The position numbers and the translations under genes were made by a program. From NCBI GenBank assembly GCA_016781505.1, contig JADDQF010000072.1, positions 1 to 45,047 of the forward strand: a stretch of DNA of 45,047 nucleotides, given 5' to 3'. The notes beneath the pieces were generated by a model, which saw nothing but the letters and a program-made list of their open reading frames with translations, searched no databases and had not been told where the DNA came from. Numbering within the stretch: position 1 is the first letter of the stretch; each line of letters opens with the position of its first letter. Of the stretch, positions 1 to 6,781 are shown piece by piece. This DNA is from a bacterium (GTDB lineage Bacteria > Chloroflexota > Chloroflexia > Chloroflexales > Kallotenuaceae).

Positions 1-42
1 CGGCATAAAGGTTGCTCACCCTTTGACCAACGACTTGTCGTG

Positions 43-60
43 CCCGCCGACGATGGCGGG
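43..60. repeat. Short GC-rich inverted repeat upstream of first gene
   Basis: A perfect 6-bp repeat, cccgcc (43-48) and ggcggg (55-60), encloses a 6-nt loop. It lies 24 nt before the first start codon. No T-run follows, so it is not a convincing terminator. It could be a leader hairpin or chance, and the upstream context is cut off by the window edge. Confidence 0.25.
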
Positions 61-84
61 GCAGTACTAACTAGGAGGCTTTGG

Positions 85-264
85 ATGTCAAACTTGCAAC
101 TTCCGCATGACGTTAACGCTAAAAAAGATCGGATTAGCCCGGCCGAGCTAGCGCAGCAAGATAAGGCAGCGCAGCGCCAGCAAGAGTCCGAAATCGAGGG
201 CCAGCCGCAAGACGAGCAGTGGGTGCCGCCTGGCAACAGCGGCCAGGGCAGTCGCAAAGACTAG
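85..264 (+). CDS. Small hydrophilic hypothetical protein (59 aa)
   Basis: I do not recognise this protein. The start at 85 is chosen because a perfect AGGAGG lies at 73-78 with 6 nt of spacing; a longer in-frame start at 40 has no such site. The product is rich in Gln, Glu, Asp and Lys, has no Cys, no hydrophobic segment and little predicted core, so it is probably disordered and cytoplasmic. The tail is rich in Gly, Ser and Pro. It precedes the eRF1-like gene on the same strand, separated by a stem-loop. Good ribosome binding site and codon-like composition argue that it is real. Function unknown. Confidence 0.6.
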   Translation: MSNLQLPHDVNAKKDRISPAELAQQDKAAQRQQESEIEGQPQDEQWVPPGNSGQGSRKD

Positions 265-288
265 GCTTGGTTGCAAAAAAGACGGTTG

Positions 289-323
289 CCAGGGGCTGGG
301 AGAAACCTACCTTCAGCCCCTGG
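289..323 (+). terminator. Stem-loop after the 59-aa gene
   Basis: A perfect 10-bp inverted repeat, ccaggggctg (289-298) and cagcccctgg (314-323), has a 15-nt loop. It sits between the 59-aa gene and the eRF1-like gene. No T-run follows directly, so it may be a weak terminator, an mRNA-stabilising hairpin or part of the next gene's leader. Confidence 0.4.
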
Positions 324-368
324 TAGCTGCTGTATCTTTAAGCGCATTGGAGCTTACGAGGAGAGTTT

Positions 369-1523
369 ATGGCAACAGATTTGCAAGCGGTGCTTGATGA
401 ACTAACTGCGTATCCCAGCACTGAGCATCCGTTCCTCAGTATTTATCTCGATATAACGCCCGACGGTACGGGCAAGCGCCAATCATTGGTTAACCTCGAT
501 CAAGATTTTGAGCGAATAGCCGGGCAAATTAAGCAGCGCGGCGGTAATCTTGAAAGCTTTGAGGCTGACCGTGACCAGATTATGCAGCTTGTTAATCAAG
601 ACCTGCCGGTTGATGCACAGGGCCTGGCCATTTTTGCCTGCAACGCCGAGGGCGTGTGGAATGTGGTTCCGCTGCAGGTGCCGGTAGAGACCCAACTATA
701 CGAAGATCGCTACCCGCATATCTTTCACCTGGCGCGGATTATCGACGACTACGAGACGTTCGCGGTGGTACTGGTCGACAGCCAGGATTCGCGCATCTTT
801 GTCGTCTCGCTGAATGAGGCCGAGAAAGCGGGTGAGGCCGACGCGGGCGAGAATATCCGGCGGTTTGAGGCCGGCGGTTGGGGCCAGATGCTCTTCCAGC
901 GCCGCATCGACAACGTCATCAAAGCCCACCATAAAGAGATGGCCGACAAGCTGGGCCGAATCATCAAGCGCTATGGCGTCCAACATGTCATCCTTGCCGG
1001 CAATGACTCGATCAAAGGCAGCGTGCGCGAAGCATTACCCACGCAGATCCAGGACATGGTGGTCGACTTCATCAACCTCGACATTCGCAGCAACATGCAG
1101 TCGATCATGGAAACCATCGAGCCGATGATGCGTGAGGTGGAGCGCATGCAGGAAGCGGACGACGTTGACGATCTGGAAACCGAGGTCAACAGCAAGGGTG
1201 GGCTCGGCTGCGTTGGGATCGGCGATGTGGCGCTGGCACTCACGAAAGGCCAGGTGCGGATGCTGCTGATGCAGCAAGACTTTGCGGCCATGGGTGGCGA
1301 ATGTCCGAACTGTGGAACGCTGCGGCCCGGTTTGCGCCCCACCTGTCCGTTTGACGGCACGGAGATGCAGCAGATTGACCTGCGCGAAGCGTTTGTGGCG
1401 CGGGCGCGGCAACAAAATGCCGTGATCCAGATCGTAGAGCAGAGCCCGTTCTTGGTGGAGCACGAAGGTGTAGGCGCCTTGTTGTACTATCGTGACGACG
1501 CTCCGCAGGAGCAGACAGCGTAA
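369..1523 (+). CDS. Bacterial eRF1-family protein, Vms1/VLRF1-like, with C-terminal zinc ribbon
   Basis: The product (384 aa) resembles the bacterial/archaeal eRF1 families (baeRF), relatives of the release-factor domain of Vms1/ANKZF1. Residues 1-120 form an alpha/beta N-terminal domain. A loop at 169-173 reads GGWGQ and is followed by a basic QRRIDN stretch. In eRF1 the GGQ loop promotes peptidyl-tRNA hydrolysis, and GGxxQ variants are known in VLRF1 proteins. The domain at about 205-290 resembles the ribosome-binding region. C312, C315 and C326 form a short zinc-ribbon-like site. The start has GAGGAG about 5 nt upstream. A role in hydrolysing peptidyl-tRNA on stalled ribosomes is inferred from the family, not shown here. 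It is flanked by the 59-aa gene and the Gly/Ser repeat gene on the same strand. Confidence 0.72.
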   Translation: MATDLQAVLDELTAYPSTEHPFLSIYLDITPDGTGKRQSLVNLDQDFERIAGQIKQRGGNLESFEADRDQIMQLVNQDLPVDAQGLAIFACNAEGVWNVVPLQVPVETQLYEDRYPHIFHLARIIDDYETFAVVLVDSQDSRIFVVSLNEAEKAGEADAGENIRRFEAGGWGQMLFQRRIDNVIKAHHKEMADKLGRIIKRYGVQHVILAGNDSIKGSVREALPTQIQDMVVDFINLDIRSNMQSIMETIEPMMREVERMQEADDVDDLETEVNSKGGLGCVGIGDVALALTKGQVRMLLMQQDFAAMGGECPNCGTLRPGLRPTCPFDGTEMQQIDLREAFVARARQQNAVIQIVEQSPFLVEHEGVGALLYYRDDAPQEQTA

Positions 1524-1665
1524 GCAGCCGCGGCCAAGCGTCGGCGTGGGCAGAGCGAGTGCTGTTTTTGCAGTGCATGACTGCATGCGGTTGGCATATT
1601 TGTTGCTCGCATAAGGCTGCAGAGCCGAAAACGACATAACGATGTAGGAAGCAAGGAGGACAATG

Positions 1666-2025
1666 ATGTCAAGTTCAGGCATGGGTGGTTCAAGCTCCGG
1701 CGGCAATTTCCCGCTCGATAACCTGACCTACGATCTGATCACGTTGCTCTACGAGAAATCCAAGGGTTTGGAAGCCTACGACAAGTACATGCGCGATGCG
1801 CAAAGCAATCAGCAGGTGAGTCAGCTCCTGCAGCAGTTGCGGCAGCAGGATGAGCAGGCCATCCAACAATTGCAGCAGCTCCTGGGCCAACAGCTCAGCG
1901 GTCAGGGCGGCATGAGCGGCTCGTCGATGGGCGGCGGCATGAGCGGCTCGTCGATGGGCGGCGGCATGGGCGGCTCGTCCATGGGCGGCGGCATGGGTGG
2001 CGGCACGTCCACCACCAATAGCTAA
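1666..2025 (+). CDS. Gln-rich helical protein with Gly/Ser/Met repeat tail
   Basis: The product is 119 aa. Two ATGs lie side by side at 1663 and 1666; the second is favoured because it is 6 nt from AAGGAGG (1653-1659). Residues from about 15 to 80 look like two amphipathic helices rich in Tyr, Asp, Gln and Leu, loosely recalling ferritin-like helical-bundle proteins. The tail is low-complexity, made of imperfect repeats of the type GGGMSGSSM. There is no signal peptide or membrane segment. A strong terminator follows at 2051, so the gene ends a transcription unit. I do not recognise a defined family; a structural or surface-associated role is possible but unproven. Confidence 0.6.
   Translation: MSSSGMGGSSSGGNFPLDNLTYDLITLLYEKSKGLEAYDKYMRDAQSNQQVSQLLQQLRQQDEQAIQQLQQLLGQQLSGQGGMSGSSMGGGMSGSSMGGGMGGSSMGGGMGGGTSTTNS
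1909..1998 (+). repeat. Tandem imperfect repeats encoding GGGMSGSSM-type units
   Basis: Three to four direct repeats of about 27-30 nt, each built around gcggcatgagcggctcgtc or a close variant, lie inside the preceding gene. The unit length is a multiple of three, so gain or loss of copies would keep the frame. Such arrays commonly vary in copy number between strains. Confidence 0.75.
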
Positions 2026-2050
2026 AAAACCGTAACCGGCTCTGCTGGAG

Positions 2051-2083
2051 GCGGCGAGTGTCATGTGACACTCGCCGCTTTTT
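2051..2083 (+). terminator. Rho-independent terminator
   Basis: A perfect 13-bp stem, gcggcgagtgtca (2051-2063) and its complement at 2066-2078, is followed at once by TTTTT (2079-2083). It ends the Gln-rich/Gly-Ser repeat gene. Confidence 0.88.
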
Positions 2084-2108
2084 CGTGCAGAAGCCCACGG
2101 GACAAGGA

Positions 2109-2117
2109 TGCTACACT
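2109..2117 (+). promoter_or_regulatory. Extended -10 promoter for the 44-aa gene
   Basis: TGCTACACT matches the extended -10 form (TGN plus TACACT). It lies between the terminator and the 44-aa gene. No clear -35 hexamer sits 17 nt upstream. Start of transcription would be near 2124. Confidence 0.4.
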
Positions 2118-2193
2118 GCTCGTAGCAGCGCCCGCCGCATACCAAAACGCTGTTTCGCCTCCTGGTCCACCCGTAACTGTAGGAGGAACACGC

Positions 2194-2328
2194 ATGTCTG
2201 ATGCATCGCCTGCTGCGGAAGAGACCCGCCCGCTGGACGAAATGGATTTTCTGCCCTTTGACTCTGGGGCAGACGAAGAGGCGAGGTTACTCGTCGCGAC
2301 GGCGGTACCGCCGACGGAGTTTAGCTGA
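2194..2328 (+). CDS. Small acidic hypothetical protein (44 aa)
   Basis: I do not recognise this protein. The start at 2194 is set by a perfect AGGAGG at 2181-2186 with 7 nt of spacing; the longer in-frame extension begins inside the upstream terminator. The product is strongly acidic (many Asp and Glu), without Cys or a membrane segment. It has its own likely promoter at 2109 and is convergent with the MutS-like gene 62 nt downstream. It is probably real on the strength of the ribosome binding site; function unknown. Confidence 0.5.
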   Translation: MSDASPAAEETRPLDEMDFLPFDSGADEEARLLVATAVPPTEFS

Positions 2329-2390
2329 TGCCACCCCGGGCTGTGTGCCTATGCTGAGCGTATAACGGCAAACAGACCCGACCACAATTC

Positions 2391-4286
2391 CTACCTCGAC
2401 GCCGCCGCTGTATCGGCATCCAGCGGCAATCCGACGAGCTCCATCAGCTTAAGCGCGTTGGTGGAGGTGGCAATGCCGGGTCGTAACCGGTAATCGAAGT
2501 GCATAACCGGGCCTTCCGGTCCCCGCGCAAATGTTTCGGTGAAATGCACAAGTTGCGCAGCAGCAGCTAGCTCGGGAGCGTCGCCGAGTGCAAGGTCATG
2601 GGTTGATACAGCTCCCAATGCTCCTTGGTTCAGCAGATGGCGAATAATCCGACGGGCTGCAATTTGGCGTTCACCCGTGTTGGTGCCGTGCAAAATTTCG
2701 TCGAGCAGGTACAGCAGCGTACGCTGCCCCGCTGCCCGGGTTTGTTCCGCCAGGTCGACAACCGCTTTGAGGCGCTGGATCTCGGCCATAAAATAGGAGA
2801 CGCCCCGCTCGAGCGAGTCTTGGACGCGCATACTGGTGGCAAGGGTGATTGGCGGCAGCTGGAGATCGCCAGCACAAACTGGTCCTCCCGCCTGCGCAAG
2901 CACAACGCTGAGGCCAACAGCCCGCAGCAAGGTGCTTTTGCCCGACATGTTGGAGCCGGTCACCAACAAAAAGGTGCCAGGTGGTCCAATCCGCACGTCG
3001 TTGTCGACGCGGGAGGCTGGTGGGAGCAGCGCGTGTCCTAGCGATCGGGCCGAGTAGCACGGTTGTCCAGCCGTCTGCAGGGTTGGAAAGGTCCAGCTGG
3101 GATGGTCATGGGCCAGCGCTGCGAGCGCGCTGAGCGCCTCAAGCTCGCCAAGGGCGGCCAACCAATCCCGCACATGGCAGCCAGCCGTGGCTTGCCACCG
3201 TTCAAGCAGCCACAGCACATGAAAGTTCCATAATGTCATAAGCTGGATTGGCAGATAAAACATAAAATGGCGCAATTCCGCCAGCGCCATGATCCGTGTC
3301 AGTCGGCGCATATGGTGGTCGGCGCGTTGGCCTTGCGCCGTCAAGCGCGCCTGTAGCCGCTGCAGCTCAGGATCGGTAAACGGTTGGGCGCTGATCAGCT
3401 GAAACAGATCGGTGTAAGTGCGGAACACAATTTGACGTGCGGCCACCCGATCGATCACTTCATCCACGCGGCCGCCGATCGTTAACACCAGCAGGAGGTT
3501 AACTACGATGCAGCCAACCCAGAGCGGATACGGGGTGAGGCCAGCGATCTGCAGCCCAATCGCAGCAAAGGTGAGCAGCGTCAGAAAACGGCTGAGCCAG
3601 ACTAGCCAGGGACGGGCGCTTAACCAGCCCGCGTCTTCGGACCAATCCAGAAAACGTTCGTAGTTGGTCTGGGCGGTGCCCATGCTGCGACCCCGCAGTG
3701 CGAGTTGGTCTCGGAAATCCAGGAGCGGCGCTAGCTGCTGTACGGCGCCTTGCCGGGCGCGCACCACTGGTGGCGCCGCGGGCTGGAGCAACCAGCGCTG
3801 CAGCGTTATCTGGCCAATCGGCGTGTAGGCCGTGTTCAGGAGATGCTGCAGCGAAGCGTGGCCGAGCAGATCAAGATCCGCCGCCAAGGCCATATCCGGG
3901 GGCTCGGGTGCTTGGCGCAGCGGCAAGGCTTGCCAGTCGCGGCGAATGCGCAGCAAGCCCTCATTGGTGATGGTCCACAGTTCGTTGAAGTGATGATGGT
4001 GGCGATCAATTGCCGTGTGATACGCATAGGCCGCCACAAAGCCAAGCGCCAGCAAGCCAGCGCCGAGGTACCACAGTGCCTCGCCCTGCCATACGCCGAT
4101 ACCTAGGCAGATGAGTGCACCCGTAAACAAAGCAAGATTTACGTTTGCCATCCGAGCACTTCGCGCGGCGTAATGATCTCGCTGGGCTGCAAACACCTGC
4201 CCACGAGCCTCGTAAGCCGTGACTGGAGCATCGATACCATCTGGAGCGGCATTCTGTCCTGGTTGTGGTGCCACGTACTGTGTCAT
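2391..4286 (-). CDS. Membrane-anchored MutS-family ATPase
   Basis: The product is 631 aa. The C-terminal 200 residues are a MutS-type ABC ATPase: Walker A at 444-452 (GSNMSGKST), Walker B LLYLLDE near 524-530, and the STHD motif near 561-564. The mismatch-recognition and connector domains of true MutS are missing. Instead there are two hydrophobic pairs, at about 48-90 and 228-272, which should be membrane helices. Residues 290-430 resemble the MutS lever/core region. This architecture is known in uncharacterised MutS-related proteins and is unlikely to act in classical mismatch repair. It is the last of three minus-strand genes, 114 nt after the Mut7-C gene. GAGGAG upstream supports the start. 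Confidence 0.8.
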   Translation of the reverse strand: MTQYVAPQPGQNAAPDGIDAPVTAYEARGQVFAAQRDHYAARSARMANVNLALFTGALICLGIGVWQGEALWYLGAGLLALGFVAAYAYHTAIDRHHHHFNELWTITNEGLLRIRRDWQALPLRQAPEPPDMALAADLDLLGHASLQHLLNTAYTPIGQITLQRWLLQPAAPPVVRARQGAVQQLAPLLDFRDQLALRGRSMGTAQTNYERFLDWSEDAGWLSARPWLVWLSRFLTLLTFAAIGLQIAGLTPYPLWVGCIVVNLLLVLTIGGRVDEVIDRVAARQIVFRTYTDLFQLISAQPFTDPELQRLQARLTAQGQRADHHMRRLTRIMALAELRHFMFYLPIQLMTLWNFHVLWLLERWQATAGCHVRDWLAALGELEALSALAALAHDHPSWTFPTLQTAGQPCYSARSLGHALLPPASRVDNDVRIGPPGTFLLVTGSNMSGKSTLLRAVGLSVVLAQAGGPVCAGDLQLPPITLATSMRVQDSLERGVSYFMAEIQRLKAVVDLAEQTRAAGQRTLLYLLDEILHGTNTGERQIAARRIIRHLLNQGALGAVSTHDLALGDAPELAAAAQLVHFTETFARGPEGPVMHFDYRLRPGIATSTNALKLMELVGLPLDADTAAASR

Positions 4287-4400
4287 CCGATCTTCGGCTC
4301 CTCAGTGCTTGAATAGTTGCTCGTTTGCGTTTCTGCGTGAGCCTTATAGCAATGTGTACGCCGAGCACATGCAACCAATGGGAATGTCATCAGGCTTTCG

Positions 4401-5168
4401 TCAAGGCTGATACGCCTGATGCGCGCCGGGCGGCCGCTGTGCACGAATCCGGTCGATAAACTCACGGAGCCGCACAAAGTGCGAACCTGCCCAGTAAATC
4501 TGGCCGCACGCTTGGCATTGCTTGAATGCGTCATGCTCTTGCTTGGTTTGTGGCAGGAGTTGGTGCTCAATGGCGGCTTTGGGCACATCCTCAAGCATGC
4601 CGTTGCAGCGACTGCAGCGTTGAAAGGGATGCAATGCATCCCACAGGTTGAACCGGCCAACGATTTCCAACACTTGCCGCTGCGGGTCGGTTGCCCGCAC
4701 GTACACTCCAAAGGTCACAACTGATCGTTTGAGCAGCCCGAGGTCGCGGGTGAGCAGGATGCGCTGCTCCCGTCCGGCAATGGCGGCCAGCTGGGGGTCA
4801 TCATAATCGTTGCGATACAGCGTATCAAAGCCGAGCAGCCGGAGATACTCGGCCAGGCGTCCGAGGTGAACGTCAAGCACAAATCGCGGCGCCGGCACGG
4901 GTTGTAACTGTGGGTATTCGGGCAGGCGGCAAGCGGAGTAGGCCGGGTACACCTCGACGTAGTCGTCCGCTTGCACCAAATAGTCAAAGTCGAGTGAGCG
5001 GCCGTGCACCACGATCTGGCCGACCTCGGGATGCGGCACGCCGAGCGCTTCAATCACATCTTTGATCGACTGCCGCTCGGCAACCACATACGTCAACGCT
5101 TGCTCACGCCGTGCAGGCGGCAGAAAATCGTTCAGCTCGCCATGGAATTGGATTGTCAGGGCTGCCAT
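4401..5168 (-). CDS. Ubiquitin-like/Mut7-C RNase domain protein
   Basis: The product (255 aa) has an N-terminal beta-grasp, ThiS/MoaD-like domain (about 1-80) joined to a Mut7-C domain (about 94-230). Mut7-C is a PIN-fold RNase family; likely acidic residues include D99 and D142 in LLTRD. Two CxxC pairs, C185/C188 and C218/C221, form a zinc ribbon. This fusion is a recognised prokaryotic family of unknown substrate, probably an RNA nuclease. The gene lies 93 nt downstream of the GDSL hydrolase and upstream of the MutS-like gene, all on the same strand, so co-transcription is possible. Confidence 0.82.
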   Translation of the reverse strand: MAALTIQFHGELNDFLPPARREQALTYVVAERQSIKDVIEALGVPHPEVGQIVVHGRSLDFDYLVQADDYVEVYPAYSACRLPEYPQLQPVPAPRFVLDVHLGRLAEYLRLLGFDTLYRNDYDDPQLAAIAGREQRILLTRDLGLLKRSVVTFGVYVRATDPQRQVLEIVGRFNLWDALHPFQRCSRCNGMLEDVPKAAIEHQLLPQTKQEHDAFKQCQACGQIYWAGSHFVRLREFIDRIRAQRPPGAHQAYQP

Positions 5169-5261
5169 ACGTGGGCATCCTTTATGTGGAAGCAGATTTG
5201 GACGTGATCGGCGTATGCAGGGGGCGCACGGTTTGCTCCACCTTCTCGACCGCTGCTCGCA

Positions 5262-5879
5262 CTAGATAGTTGGCAACGACAAGGCAAATCCGGCCGAGTT
5301 GAGCGTTTCCGCAAAAGCGTGCGCCATGATCCGATAGCCCCGCGCATTCGGATGAACACCATCAGCGCTAACATTGCGTGGGTCTTGCACTTCCGGCCGA
5401 TCTTGTAGGTCCACCACCAAGGCCTCATGCGCAGCGGCCGTCTCGACGATGATGCGATTAAAGGCACGCACGCGCTCTTGAACTGCTTCGCGATATGTGG
5501 CGAATTGCGGCGGTAACAGATGGGCAAAGTTCGGCACGGTCGCTACCACGATGGTGCTGCGTTGGTTGGCTCGCAAACCGCCCAACAGCTGTCCGTAATC
5601 CTGCGCAAACAGCCCGAGCGCAGTGCCTTGAATATCATTCGCGCCGACAGCCAGCGTAACCAAGTCCGGAGCAAGGGCGGCGACCTGTGGCAGCTGGCTC
5701 CTGAGCACGTCGGCGACACGCGCGCCGCCCACGCCGAGGTTGGTGTACCGCAAGCCGGGCTCATTCGCCCGCAGCAGATTGGCCAAAACATCGGCAAAGC
5801 CTATGTTGGCCTGCCCTCGTCCCCAATCAGAAATCCCTTGTGTTAGGCTATCGCCTAACGCGACATAACTCTTAATCAT
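5262..5879 (-). CDS. SGNH/GDSL-family hydrolase
   Basis: The product is 205 aa and carries all four SGNH blocks: GDSL with S11 (nucleophile), a Gly at about 51, GAND with N81, and DGVHPN with D173 and H176. It should hydrolyse esters or acyl groups. No signal peptide is seen, so it is probably cytoplasmic. The start at 5879 is favoured over the longer frame beginning at 5951 because AGGAGG lies just upstream and the GDSL block falls at residue 9-12, as is usual. The spacing is short (2 nt), which is somewhat odd. It is divergent from the SDR gene. Confidence 0.85.
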   Translation of the reverse strand: MIKSYVALGDSLTQGISDWGRGQANIGFADVLANLLRANEPGLRYTNLGVGGARVADVLRSQLPQVAALAPDLVTLAVGANDIQGTALGLFAQDYGQLLGGLRANQRSTIVVATVPNFAHLLPPQFATYREAVQERVRAFNRIIVETAAAHEALVVDLQDRPEVQDPRNVSADGVHPNARGYRIMAHAFAETLNSAGFALSLPTI

Positions 5880-5932
5880 CCCCTCCTCACAACTGTGCTG
5901 CGTTGATTTGTGTGAACCCAAGTTCGAGGCTA

Positions 5933-5941
5933 TGCTATACA
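5933..5941 (+). promoter_or_regulatory. Extended -10 for the SDR gene
   Basis: TGCTATACA matches an extended -10. It lies 72 nt before the SDR start and faces the GDSL promoter at 5956-5964 on the other strand, so the two promoters overlap face to face. No good -35 is seen. Confidence 0.4.
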
Positions 5942-5955
5942 CAGCACACACTTGA

Positions 5956-5964
5956 ATTATACCA
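5956..5964 (-). promoter_or_regulatory. Extended -10 for the GDSL hydrolase gene
   Basis: On the minus strand the sequence reads TGGTATAAT, a consensus extended -10. Transcription would begin near 5949, giving a leader of about 70 nt. Confidence 0.5.
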
Positions 5965-6012
5965 ATCGTGGATGTCGAACTGTCGGGCGACGATAGATGA
6001 AAGGATTCGTTC

Positions 6013-6768
6013 GTGGATTTTTCGAATCAAGTCGTTCTGGTCACTGGAGCATCGGGGAGTATTGGGCAAGCTATCGTTCGCGGATTTGCACAAGCTGGCG
6101 CTCGGGTAGCTATTCATTTTCATAGCGGTCAGGCAGCGGCCGAGCAGCTACGGGCATCATTGCCCGGAACTGGCCATATGCTGGTGCCGGCTAATATAGC
6201 CCAGCCTGGGGATGTGAAGCGGATGGTGGACGAGGTGGTCGCGGCATCCGGTCGGCTCGACGTCTTGGTCAACAATGCTGCCATTTTTGTGGAGCATCCG
6301 GTTGCCGAAATGAGCTACGGCGAGTGGAACGCGACGTTCGAGCGCGTGATCCAGGTAAATCTGCTGGGCGCGGCCAATGCCAGCTACTGCGCGGCTCGCC
6401 AGATGATGGCCCAGGGTGGAGGCCGGATCGTCAACGTCGGGTCGCGGGGCGCGTACCGCGGCGAGCCGCGCGCCACCAGCTATGGTGCGAGCAAAGCGGC
6501 ACTACACGCTCTTTCTCAATCGCTAGCGCAGGAGTTAGCGCCACACAATATCTTTGTGACAGCCGTCGCGCCTGGTTTTGTGGAGGGTGGCATGGCGACC
6601 GAAAGCCTCACGGGAGCACGCGGCGAGGCAATCCGGGCGCAAAGCCCCCTCGGGCGAGTGGCCAAGCCCGAGGAGGTTGCGCATACGGTGCTGTTTTTGG
6701 CAGCGCCCGGCTCTGAATTTTTGACCGGCGGAGTGATCGATATCAACGGGGCGTCGTATCTCCGCTAA
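6013..6768 (+). CDS. Short-chain dehydrogenase/reductase (SDR), FabG-like
   Basis: The product (251 aa) is a classical SDR. The NAD(P)-binding TGASGSIG lies at 11-18, NNAA at 87-90, the catalytic Ser near 144, and YxxxK with Y157 and K161. The end, from about 238, has the usual VIDINGASYL type closing strand. Substrate cannot be read from the sequence; 3-oxoacyl-ACP reductase, glucose dehydrogenase and other alcohol dehydrogenases share this pattern. It starts with GTG preceded by AAAGGA. It is convergent with the U32 gene, with only 13 nt between stops. Confidence 0.88.
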   Translation: MDFSNQVVLVTGASGSIGQAIVRGFAQAGARVAIHFHSGQAAAEQLRASLPGTGHMLVPANIAQPGDVKRMVDEVVAASGRLDVLVNNAAIFVEHPVAEMSYGEWNATFERVIQVNLLGAANASYCAARQMMAQGGGRIVNVGSRGAYRGEPRATSYGASKAALHALSQSLAQELAPHNIFVTAVAPGFVEGGMATESLTGARGEAIRAQSPLGRVAKPEEVAHTVLFLAAPGSEFLTGGVIDINGASYLR

Positions 6769-6781
6769 CAAACGGCATGCG

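Noticed and set aside
1035-1706. Open minus-strand frame of 223 aa
   Set aside because: Shadow of the eRF1-like gene, His/Arg-rich without motifs.
1909-1998. CRISPR-like short repeats
   Set aside because: The repeats are contiguous, without unique spacers, and encode part of a protein.
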